From Thiofaba sp039822285 (GTDB lineage: Bacteria; Pseudomonadota; Gammaproteobacteria; Halothiobacillales; Halothiobacillaceae), in assembly GCF_039822285.1 (NCBI RefSeq), contig NZ_JBAJEY010000001.1, positions 186,001 to 250,000 of the forward strand: a stretch of 64,000 nt of DNA. The letters are read 5' to 3'. The notes beneath the pieces were generated by a model, which saw only the letters and a list, made by a program, of their open reading frames with translations, searched no databases and was not told the DNA's origin. The translations under genes were made by a program, and so were the position numbers. The first letter of the stretch is position 1. Every line of letters starts with the position of its first letter. Positions 51,850 through 59,226 of this stretch are shown piece after piece.

Positions 51850-52818
51850 TTAAAAGCGTACCAGGGCCGAACCCCAGGTGAACCCACCACCGAAAGCCTC
51901 GAGCAGTAGCATGTCGCCACGACGGATGCGGCCATCGCGCACCGCGACATCCAGCGCCAACGGCACCGAGGCCGCCGAGGTGTTGCCATGCTGGCCCACG
52001 GTCAGGACGACACGCTCCATGGGCAGATCAAGCTTCTTGGCGGTGGCGGCGATGATGCGGGTGTTGGCCTGATGGGGCACCAGCCAGTCGATGTCAGACT
52101 TCTCCAGGCCGGCCGCATCGAGGGTCTCGTCGACGATGCGGCCGAGGGTGTTGACCGCCACCTTGAATACCTCGTTGCCCTTCATCTGGATGAAAGCGCG
52201 CCCCTCGCGGCAGAGGGCCGCGTTTTGCGAAACCCCGCCCGGCACGGTCAGCAGGCTGTCGTAACGGCCATCAGCGTGCAGGTGGGTGGAGAGGATGCCG
52301 GCCTCCTCGGAGGCCTCCAGCACCACGGCACCGGCGCCATCGCCGAACAGCACGCAGGTGGTGCGGTCCGTCCAGTCGACGATGCGCGAGAGGGTCTCCG
52401 CCCCCACCACCAGGGCACGCTTGGTGCCGCCTGCGCGGATGAACTTGTCGGCCACGCCCAGGGCATAGACAAAGCCGGTGCATACGGCCTGCACGTCGAA
52501 CGCGGCGCAGCCATTGGCGCCGATGCGGTCCTGCAGCAGACAGGCCGTGCTCGGGAAGATGCGATCAGGCGTGGTGGTGGCGACGATGATCAGGTCGAGG
52601 TCCTTGCCCTCGATCCCGGCGGACTCCAGCGCGCGACGCGCGGCCTGCTCCGCAAGATCCACGGTGGACTGGTGCTCGGCCGCGATGTGACGTTTCTCGA
52701 TGCCGGTCCGCTCGCGAATCCATTCATCGGTGGTCTCCACCATCCGCTCGAGATCCTGGTTGGTGAGGATCTTCTCGGGCAGATAGCCCCCGGTGCCGGT
52801 GATGCGGGAAAAGATCAA
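51850..52818 (-). CDS. fabH: 3-oxoacyl-ACP synthase III (FabH)
   Basis: A 322-residue initiating condensing enzyme. The active site is complete: C113 in FDVQAVCTGFVYAL, His in WLVPHQANTRI and Asn in GQHGNTSAASVPLAL. It joins acetyl-CoA with malonyl-ACP to start fatty-acid synthesis. The start MIFSRITGTGGYLPEKILTN overlaps the plsX stop by ATGA. The usual fabD-fabG-acpP do not follow; a CYTH gene and uvrC do. Confidence 0.95.
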   Translation of the reverse strand: MIFSRITGTGGYLPEKILTNQDLERMVETTDEWIRERTGIEKRHIAAEHQSTVDLAEQAARRALESAGIEGKDLDLIIVATTTPDRIFPSTACLLQDRIGANGCAAFDVQAVCTGFVYALGVADKFIRAGGTKRALVVGAETLSRIVDWTDRTTCVLFGDGAGAVVLEASEEAGILSTHLHADGRYDSLLTVPGGVSQNAALCREGRAFIQMKGNEVFKVAVNTLGRIVDETLDAAGLEKSDIDWLVPHQANTRIIAATAKKLDLPMERVVLTVGQHGNTSAASVPLALDVAVRDGRIRRGDMLLLEAFGGGFTWGSALVRF

Positions 52819-53837
52819 TGCGATTGCCTCTGTGCAAGCAGGGTTTCTAGCTGACTGTCGATGCGGCTTGGAACGGCCTGCTCGACTTCGTGCATGGCTG
52901 TGTCGATGGCGTGGCCGAAGGAAAAGGCATCCGCCCCGCCATGGCTCTTGACCACGATGCCCTGCAGGCCGAGCAGGCTGGCGCCATTGTAGCGGCGCGG
53001 GTCAAAACGCTGCTTGAGCGAGTTGAGCACCGGCATCGAGATCAATGCGGCCAGTTTGGTGAAAAGGTTGCGCCTGAAGGCGTCGCGCAGGTGGCCGCTG
53101 ATCATCTTGGCCACGCCCTCGCTGGCCTTGAGGGCGACATTGCCGACAAAGCCATCGCACACCACCACGTCGGCCGTGCCCTTGTAGATGTCATCCCCCT
53201 CGACATAACCGATGTAGTTGATCGGCGAGGCCTCGAGCAGGCGGGCGGCGGCCTTGACCGTGTCGTTACCCTTGATCGCCTCGGCGCCGACATTGAGCAG
53301 GCCGACGCGCGGGTTGGGATTGTTGTCGACCGCGGAAGCCAGCACCGAGCCCATGACCGCGAACTGGAACAGGTGCTCCGCACCACACTCGACATTTGCG
53401 CCAAGATCCAGCACATGGGTATGCCCTGTAGCCGTCGGCAACATGGTGCAGATGGCAGGGCGGTCGATGCCTGGCAGGGTCTTGAGCACGAACTTGGCGG
53501 TCGCCATCAGTGCGCCGGTATTGCCGGCACTGATGCAGGCGTCTGCCCGGCCCTCGCGCACGAGGTCAATGGCCACGCGCATGGAGGAGTCCTTCTTGCC
53601 GCGCAGGGCGAGCGCGGGAGACTCGTCCATCGCCACGACCTCGCTGGCATGGTGCACGGAAAGACGCCCCTCGTTGAGCGCATTGCGACGGGCCAACTCA
53701 TCGCGCAGCATGGATTCCTGGCCGACCAGGATCAGGTGCAGTTCGGGATGGCGGCGCAGGGCCTCCACGGCGGCGTCAAGGACGATGCCGGGGGCGTGAT
53801 CGCCCCCCATGGCGTCAAGGGCAAGGGTGATGGACAT
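52815..53837 (-). CDS. plsX: Phosphate acyltransferase PlsX
   Basis: A 340-residue enzyme converting acyl-ACP to acyl-phosphate, the first step of PlsX/PlsY phospholipid synthesis. Motifs are LALDAMGGDHAPGIVLDAA, CISAGNTGALMA, DLGANVECGAEHLFQFA and VVCDGFVGNVALKASEG. ATG 53837 begins at the family N-terminus MSITLALDAMGGD; its ribosome site is weak. A terminator-like hairpin ends about 13 bp upstream of the start region, so expression may be attenuated. Confidence 0.95.
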   Translation of the reverse strand: MSITLALDAMGGDHAPGIVLDAAVEALRRHPELHLILVGQESMLRDELARRNALNEGRLSVHHASEVVAMDESPALALRGKKDSSMRVAIDLVREGRADACISAGNTGALMATAKFVLKTLPGIDRPAICTMLPTATGHTHVLDLGANVECGAEHLFQFAVMGSVLASAVDNNPNPRVGLLNVGAEAIKGNDTVKAAARLLEASPINYIGYVEGDDIYKGTADVVVCDGFVGNVALKASEGVAKMISGHLRDAFRRNLFTKLAALISMPVLNSLKQRFDPRRYNGASLLGLQGIVVKSHGGADAFSFGHAIDTAMHEVEQAVPSRIDSQLETLLAQRQSH

Positions 53838-53850
53838 GTGGCCGTTCGAG

Positions 53851-53998
53851 AGCAAAAACAAAACGGGCGACCCGACTTGAGACTGGGACGCCCGTCACGA
53901 TGATTGGAGATACCCTCTGGCGGGTGGGTGTCACCGATGCTGCTGGATACCTCCATCCTGCGCCACCCAAGGATGGCGCCCGGCGTCGATACGCCGGG
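53851..53998 (-). promoter_or_regulatory. Structured rpmF-plsX leader with terminator/attenuator
   Basis: On the minus strand after rpmF: a perfect 8-bp hairpin (CCCGGCGT 53979-53986 with ACGCCGGG 53991-53998); then two mutually exclusive pairings, CCATCCT (53953-53959) with AGGATGG (53970-53976), or GCGCCA (53960-53965) with TGGCGC (53974-53979). Last comes a 7-bp stem (53863-53869 with 53889-53895) followed by TTTTGTTTTTG. That last element is a good intrinsic terminator ending close to the plsX start. The arrangement resembles an attenuator, which is inference. Confidence 0.65.
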
Positions 53999-54006
53999 GC
54001 AGCGGC

Positions 54007-54192
54007 TTATTCCTGCTCGGTGACGGTCTCGATGACCTTGCGGCCACGGTAGAAGCCCTCGGGGCTCACATGGTGGCGCAGGTGGGTTTCACCGCTGGTG
54101 CGGTCGACCGAGAAAGCCGGCTTGCCGAGCGCGTCGTGGGCGCGGCGCATGTCACGCTTGGAACGGCTCTTGCGGGTCTGTTGTACGGCCAT
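54007..54192 (-). CDS. rpmF: 50S ribosomal protein L32
   Basis: A 61-residue basic protein starting MAVQQTRKSRSKRDMRRAHDAL, with LHHVSPEG-type text seen here as RHHVSPEGFYRGRKVI. Length and sequence are typical of the proteobacterial L32 that lacks the zinc-binding cysteines. It lies 34 bp after yceD, the conserved yceD-rpmF pair. Confidence 0.96.
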   Translation of the reverse strand: MAVQQTRKSRSKRDMRRAHDALGKPAFSVDRTSGETHLRHHVSPEGFYRGRKVIETVTEQE

Positions 54193-54226
54193 GGTTCAAA
54201 CTCCAAACTCAAATAAAGTAAATCAA

Positions 54227-54730
54227 TCAATGCGCGGATGGTTTGACCAGGCCGCGCAATGCCGCGAACGGATTGTCCGCCTTTTCCATGCCCTCGTGCT
54301 CGCGGTGGGCAGGCACACAGGCGTGTGCATGCATGGGTACCACGGGCAGGGCCAGCAAAATCTCATCCTCGATCAGGTCGGCCAGACGAACCGGCTCTTC
54401 GCCGAGGATCAGCGGGTCCAGCTCGGGAGGAAGGCGCTTGGCCTCCTCTTCGCTCTCGACCACGCCCAGTCCGACCTCGGCATCCAGCTCGATGGCCACG
54501 GCTTCCAGGCAGCGCTGGCATGTCATCTCGACCGTGCCCTGCACCTGTCCGGTCACAACCGCCAGACCCTCATCGTTCTTGCCGAAGCTCAAACCAAAAC
54601 GGATCGGCGCGTCCCGAAGGACCACCCCCTGCAACCGGGGCAGCTCAGCCACCTGCACCTCGCCCTTGAGGGTGATGCCCTGACGGATCAGGGCGCGGAC
54701 ATCCAGCGGCTGTTGCCATTGATCAAACAT
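54227..54730 (-). CDS. yceD: YceD/DUF177 protein (large-subunit rRNA accumulation protein)
   Basis: A 167-residue soluble protein with the DUF177 motif VTGQVQGTVEMTCQRCLEAV (near residues 59-78), including its CxxC, and an acidic C-terminal half with LADLIEDEILLALPVVPMH. YceD homologues are linked to 23S rRNA accumulation in plants and bacteria. It is always beside rpmF. It is divergent from yceF with a 47-bp AT-rich gap. Confidence 0.92.
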   Translation of the reverse strand: MFDQWQQPLDVRALIRQGITLKGEVQVAELPRLQGVVLRDAPIRFGLSFGKNDEGLAVVTGQVQGTVEMTCQRCLEAVAIELDAEVGLGVVESEEEAKRLPPELDPLILGEEPVRLADLIEDEILLALPVVPMHAHACVPAHREHEGMEKADNPFAALRGLVKPSAH

Positions 54731-54735
54731 AATTT

Positions 54736-54750
54736 GTTAATTTTATTAAC
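54736..54750. promoter_or_regulatory. AT-rich inverted repeat between yceD and yceF
   Basis: GTTAAT (54736-54741) and ATTAAC (54745-54750) are exact complements spaced by TTT. It occupies the 47-bp gap between two divergent start codons, so it must overlap one or both promoters and could be an operator. Confidence 0.45.
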
Positions 54751-54777
54751 CCGATTCATTCACTGTCAAAGGATTTC

Positions 54778-55395
54778 ATGGTCCAGCCCACCGCATCCGG
54801 CACACCGGCCGATGATTCTTCCCTGATTCTCGCCTCGACATCGCCTTACCGGCGCGAGCTTCTGGCACGTCTCGGCCTGCCCTTTGCCGCCGTGGGCCCG
54901 CACATCGACGAGACCCGCCGTGAGGGAGAGCCTGCCGAGGCGATGGTCCGGCGCCTGGCGAGCGAGAAGGCACGGGCCGTGGCAGCACAGCATCCTTCGG
55001 CCTGGGTCATCGGCTCCGACCAATGTGCGGTACTGGACGATACGGTCCTCGGCAAGCCCGGCACGCACGAACGGGCCTTCGCCCAGTTGCGCTCCGCCTC
55101 CGGGCGCAGCGTCGCATTCCATACCGGCCTGTGTTTGATGTGCATTGAAAAGGGCTTTGAACGCACCGTTGAAGTACCTTTCACGGTCCGATTCCGCCAC
55201 CTGGATGACGCGGAGATCGAACATTACCTCGCCAAGGAAAAACCCTACGACTGTGCCGGAAGCTTCAAGTCGGAGGGGCTCGGCATCGCCCTGTTCGAGG
55301 CCCTCGAGGGCAATGATCCGAGCGCTCTCATCGGCCTGCCACTGATCGCGCTCTGTACCCTGCTGCGCGAAGCCGGCCTGGATCCCTTGGGCTGA
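54778..55395 (+). CDS. yceF: Maf/YceF-family nucleotide pyrophosphatase
   Basis: A 205-residue Maf-fold protein. ILASTSPYRRELLARLG is the nucleotide-binding start (near residue 17), with VIGSDQCAVLDDTVLGKPG and the C-terminal DCAGSFKSEGLGIALFE completing the family blocks. The YceF subgroup hydrolyses 7-methyl-GTP in E. coli, and the yceF-yceD-rpmF neighbourhood is conserved. A short N-terminal extension (about 14 residues) precedes the core; a later start is possible. It is convergent with the MFS gene, 4 bp apart. Confidence 0.92.
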   Translation: MVQPTASGTPADDSSLILASTSPYRRELLARLGLPFAAVGPHIDETRREGEPAEAMVRRLASEKARAVAAQHPSAWVIGSDQCAVLDDTVLGKPGTHERAFAQLRSASGRSVAFHTGLCLMCIEKGFERTVEVPFTVRFRHLDDAEIEHYLAKEKPYDCAGSFKSEGLGIALFEALEGNDPSALIGLPLIALCTLLREAGLDPLG

Positions 55396-55399
55396 ACCC

Positions 55400-56569
55400 T
55401 CAGGTTCCAAGCCTTTTCCACACGAAGGGGGTCAGCAAGAGCCCCCCCATCAGCGCCATGCCGCTGCTCACCGCAAAACTCGGCAAAGCGCCGAAGGCCT
55501 GCCAAAGCCCGCCTGCCAGCCAGAATCCCAGCACCCCGCCGGCGCCGTAGCAGAGCGAGGACAGCAACGCCTGCCCCCTCCCCTGCGTGCTGCCGGTGAA
55601 ATGCTGGCGGATGAACTCGATGCTCGCCGCATGCGCCACGCCGAAGCTGAAGGCGTGCAAAAGCTGCGCCAGGGTCAGGACCGCCACGCTTTCAGGCAGG
55701 GCACCGATGAGGACCCAGCGCAGGGCCGTCAGCAGGAGGGTGAGCTGCATCAGGCGCACAGCGCCGTAGCGCGGCAGCCAACGATGCACGATCAGGAAGA
55801 TGACGACCTCCGCCAGCACCCCCAACGCCCACAGGGCCCCGGTCAGGGCCTTACTGTGGCCGTGCAGCTCGAGATGGACGCTGTAGAAGGCGTAGTACGT
55901 GCCGTGGCTGGCCTGCAGCAGCAGGCTGGCGGCGAGAAACAGGTACACCTCGGGACGCCGCAGGATGGGAAGGATAGAGACAGGCCCCGCCTGTACGGTC
56001 CGAGGCAGAGTCTCCTCGGCAGGCCCCGGCACCGCCAAGGCCAGCATGCTCATGCCGGCAAAGACCAGGACCAGTCCCCACGGCAACATGCCTGCCCCCC
56101 ACAGGTCGAGCAGAGGCCCTCCACCGAGCGCGGTGACGATGAATCCCACCGAGCCCCACAACCGGATGCGCGCGTAGCGATGCGCCTTCTCACCCAGATG
56201 CTGCAAGGTCACCGCGTCGAACTGCGGCATGGCCGCATTCCAGGCCAAGGTGAATACGATCATCGCCAGGGCCATCGACCACAGATCGTGCGCAGCAAAT
56301 ACGGCCAGGAATCCGGCCAGGGTGAGCATGCTCGCCAGCCGCACCCAGCGCATCGGCTGGCCGAGATGATCGGCCAGCCAGCCCACGATCGGTGGTCCGG
56401 CCAGCTTGGTCAGACCGAACAGCCCCATCAGGAAGCCGATCGCCGCGGGATCGAAGCCCTCCCCTTTGAGGTAGAGCGGCCAGAACGGCAGGAAGATGCC
56501 GAGCGCGGCGAAATAGGCGAAGTAGTAGCCCGGGATCCGCCAGAGCAGCGGATCACGTCCCGCAGGCAT
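55400..56569 (-). CDS. MFS transporter, HcaT/3-phenylpropionate permease-like
   Basis: A 389-residue protein with 12 predicted membrane helices. The start RIPGYYFAYFAALGIFLPFWPLYLK is typical of the MFS_1-like family to which E. coli HcaT belongs, as are GWLADHLGQPMRWV (A-loop) and MPQFDAVTLQHLG. The substrate is unknown; homologues near core genes are often not tied to aromatics. It lies 6 bp downstream of aroC on the same strand, so it is probably co-transcribed with it. Confidence 0.85.
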   Translation of the reverse strand: MPAGRDPLLWRIPGYYFAYFAALGIFLPFWPLYLKGEGFDPAAIGFLMGLFGLTKLAGPPIVGWLADHLGQPMRWVRLASMLTLAGFLAVFAAHDLWSMALAMIVFTLAWNAAMPQFDAVTLQHLGEKAHRYARIRLWGSVGFIVTALGGGPLLDLWGAGMLPWGLVLVFAGMSMLALAVPGPAEETLPRTVQAGPVSILPILRRPEVYLFLAASLLLQASHGTYYAFYSVHLELHGHSKALTGALWALGVLAEVVIFLIVHRWLPRYGAVRLMQLTLLLTALRWVLIGALPESVAVLTLAQLLHAFSFGVAHAASIEFIRQHFTGSTQGRGQALLSSLCYGAGGVLGFWLAGGLWQAFGALPSFAVSSGMALMGGLLLTPFVWKRLGT

Positions 56570-56575
56570 GATGGA

Positions 56576-57673
56576 TTAGCGAAACGCGGGGATGACCGGC
56601 GTGCCGCTCACGACATCCGCGTTCTGCGCGCGGTGGCGCAGGGCATGATCCATGAGCACCAAGGCCAGCATAGCCTCGGCGATGGGCGTGGCACGAATGC
56701 CGACGCAGGGGTCGTGCCGGCCCTTGGTCACCACTTCGACCGGCTCGCCGTGGACATCCACGCTCTGCCCAGGCAGGCGGATGCTGGAGGTTGGCTTGAG
56801 CGCGATGTGGGCGACGATGGCCTGGCCGCTGGAGATACCGCCAAGGATGCCGCCCGCATGATTGGAGAGGAACCCCTGCGGGGTGATCTCGTCGCGGAAT
56901 TCGGTCCCCCGCGCCTCGATGCAGGCGAAGCCATCGCCGATCTCCACCCCCTTGACCGCGTTGATACTCATCATGGCGTGGGCAATGTCGGCATCCAGGC
57001 GGTCGAACACCGGTTCGCCCCAGCCCGGCGGCACGCCCTCGGCCACGACCGTCACCTTGGCGCCGATGGAATCCCCTGACTTGCGCAGGGCGTCCATGAA
57101 GGCCTCCATCTCCGCCACCTTGCCGGCGTCCGGGCTGAAGAACGGGTTGCGCTCGACCTCATCCCAATCGTGCTTCTCAGCGCGGATCGGGCCCAATTGG
57201 CTAAGGAACCCGCGCACGGTCACGCCGTAGCGCTCCTTCAGCCACTTCTTGGCGATGGCCCCAGCCGCCACGCGGGCGGCGGTCTCACGCGCACTGGAGC
57301 GGCCGCCACCGCGGTAGTCGCGGATGCCGTACTTCTGCTGGTAGGTGTAGTCGGCATGGCCGGGACGGAAGGTCTGAGCGATGTCAGAGTAGTCCTTCGA
57401 GCGCTGGTCGGTATTCTCGATCACCAAGGCGATCGGCGTGCCGGTGGTCTTGCCGTCGAAGACGCCGGAGAGGATACGCACCCGGTCTTCCTCGCGACGC
57501 TGGGTGGTGTGACGCGACTGGCCTGGTTTGCGGCGATCCAGGTCGGGCTGGATGTCGTCCTCCGTCAGCGCCATGCCCGGCGGGCAGCCGTCGACAATGC
57601 AGCCGAGCGCAAGGCCGTGGCTCTCGCCGAAGGTGGTGACGGTGAACAGGGTGCCGAAAGTATTGCCGGACAT
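56576..57673 (-). CDS. aroC: Chorismate synthase
   Basis: A 365-residue FMN-dependent lyase completing the shikimate pathway. Signatures are GESHGLALGCIVDGCPPG (near residues 16-33), GIRDYRGGGRSSARETAARVAAGA and the C-terminal RHDPCVGIRATPIAEAM. Histidines in GESHG and RHDPC are the expected catalytic acids/bases. Its product chorismate leads to aromatic amino acids, quinones and folate. The MFS gene follows by 6 bp. Confidence 0.96.
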   Translation of the reverse strand: MSGNTFGTLFTVTTFGESHGLALGCIVDGCPPGMALTEDDIQPDLDRRKPGQSRHTTQRREEDRVRILSGVFDGKTTGTPIALVIENTDQRSKDYSDIAQTFRPGHADYTYQQKYGIRDYRGGGRSSARETAARVAAGAIAKKWLKERYGVTVRGFLSQLGPIRAEKHDWDEVERNPFFSPDAGKVAEMEAFMDALRKSGDSIGAKVTVVAEGVPPGWGEPVFDRLDADIAHAMMSINAVKGVEIGDGFACIEARGTEFRDEITPQGFLSNHAGGILGGISSGQAIVAHIALKPTSSIRLPGQSVDVHGEPVEVVTKGRHDPCVGIRATPIAEAMLALVLMDHALRHRAQNADVVSGTPVIPAFR

Positions 57674-57757
57674 GATCGTGCTGCGGACGGATGGGAGGGG
57701 GAATCTTAGCAGCTTTGCGCGCCAAACCTGCGAAAATGGGAGGCCCCGGCCCCGTCA

Positions 57758-59134
57758 TCAGGCCGAATACGGTGCGCAGCGATTGCGCCCCGCATCCTTG
57801 GCGCGGTAAAGCGCGCGGTCCGCCTGGTCGATCACCCGTTCGTAATCAGGATGACCGTCATACAGAGCCACTCCGATGCTGGTGGTGACATGGAGAACCG
57901 TGCCCGTATGGGTCATGAAGGGGTGGCGCTCCACCTCGGCGCGGATCTTTTCGGCCACCTTGAGGGCCTGCGCCTCGGTTGCGTGGCTCAACAGGATGAG
58001 GAACTCCTCGCCGCCGTAGCGGAACACGAAATCGCTGGAGCGCACTGCAGCCTGCAGCGTGGCGCTGAACTGGGTCAGAACGGCATCGCCCGCTGCGTGG
58101 CCGTGCTCGTCGTTGATGGCCTTGAAATGATCGACGTCGAGCATGAGGACCGCGAATGACTTGCCCGTTCTGCGATAGAGGGCGATCTCCTGGCGCATGA
58201 CATAAGGCAGGTAGCGACGGCTCAGGATGCCGGTCAGAGGATCGCGCAGGTTGTGCATCTCCAACATGTGGCGCACAAGCTCGGTAAGGTGCCAATTGGC
58301 CTTGGTCACCGTGTCGTTGAGTTCGGCGAGCGCTTTCTCGAAGCTGCTGCTGTCCTTCCGGCGGCAGGCCTCGCGCGCATGCTCATAGGCCTGCTCAAGA
58401 TGCGCCCTGTCTGCCTGCAGCGCCTCAATGTCAGGATGGTCCGCGAACAGCAGCTGCCCCTTGTGTTCGATCCACAGGGCGAACTCATTGGTGGACAGGG
58501 CATAGGCCGGGGGCTCGGCACCGCTGATCCAGGACTGGTACAGGGAGGTGAGCGTATGCCGTAGCCAGTCCAGCAGACTGCCTCGCAGCGACTCGACATC
58601 CATGGCCAGGTTCTGGCTCGTCATCTGGATGCGCATGACCTGGACCTGGCTTTCCGACTCGACGATCTGCTCGACGTAGCGCTCATTGAACAGGTTCGTG
58701 GTGTAATCGAGCAGGTCGTCTGCGAACAGGATCGCCCGGATCAGGGCAACACGATCCTTCACCTCCCCGGCGAGGCGGGTGAAGAGCCCCTCCTTGATCA
58801 CCCGCAACCCCTGCTGGACCAGCAGCATCGGCACGTTGATCCGCGCATGAACTTCGCCGATGCGCCTCTGCCGACTGACGAAGGCCGCATAATCCTCCGG
58901 CCCGCGCCGACGGAACAGGTCGACCAGCCAATCCGCCATGCTCCGGCGCAGGCGCGCATCGACCAACTCATGGCTCAGGTACTGGCGGGCCTCTTCATTC
59001 CGGAGCATCTCCTGGTAGAAACTACCCGCAAGCTCGTCCGCGCTCGCCTCCACATGCTGACCAAGGAGAACCAGAAGATCATGGTTCGCGGGGCTGAAGA
59101 TGTGCTCGAAAATGGCTCGGGATGGATAGGGCAT
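57758..59134 (-). CDS. Globin-coupled diguanylate cyclase (DosC/DgcO-like oxygen sensor)
   Basis: A 458-residue protein. The N-terminal sensor globin (about 1-155) has the proximal heme His at H96 in IGEVHARIN and a Tyr at Y40 in SFYQEM, matching H98 and Y43 of E. coli DosC. A helical middle domain (about 160-290) is followed by a GGDEF domain with the active loop GGEEF at 374-378 and an intact inhibitory I-site RSSD at 365-368, five residues before it. It should make c-di-GMP under control of O2 binding. No partner phosphodiesterase is adjacent. ATG 59134 is likely; GTG 59176 is possible. Confidence 0.9.
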   Translation of the reverse strand: MPYPSRAIFEHIFSPANHDLLVLLGQHVEASADELAGSFYQEMLRNEEARQYLSHELVDARLRRSMADWLVDLFRRRGPEDYAAFVSRQRRIGEVHARINVPMLLVQQGLRVIKEGLFTRLAGEVKDRVALIRAILFADDLLDYTTNLFNERYVEQIVESESQVQVMRIQMTSQNLAMDVESLRGSLLDWLRHTLTSLYQSWISGAEPPAYALSTNEFALWIEHKGQLLFADHPDIEALQADRAHLEQAYEHAREACRRKDSSSFEKALAELNDTVTKANWHLTELVRHMLEMHNLRDPLTGILSRRYLPYVMRQEIALYRRTGKSFAVLMLDVDHFKAINDEHGHAAGDAVLTQFSATLQAAVRSSDFVFRYGGEEFLILLSHATEAQALKVAEKIRAEVERHPFMTHTGTVLHVTTSIGVALYDGHPDYERVIDQADRALYRAKDAGRNRCAPYSA

Positions 59135-59165
59135 GACGGATTGACGGTGTCGATGGGACGCGTGC

Positions 59166-59183
59166 ACCGGACGCACGTCCGGT
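59166..59183. promoter_or_regulatory. Inverted repeat between the diguanylate cyclase and acyl-ligase genes
   Basis: ACCGGAC (59166-59172) and GTCCGGT (59177-59183) are exact complements around GCAC. On the plus strand TGTTAAATTTTTTTATT follows. In a gap between divergent genes this could be an operator overlapping the ligase promoter, or an intrinsic terminator-like hairpin guarding the plus-strand gene. Confidence 0.5.
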
Positions 59184-59226
59184 TGTTAAATTTTTTTATT
59201 CTAAATTAACTGGAGCCACGCAAGGC

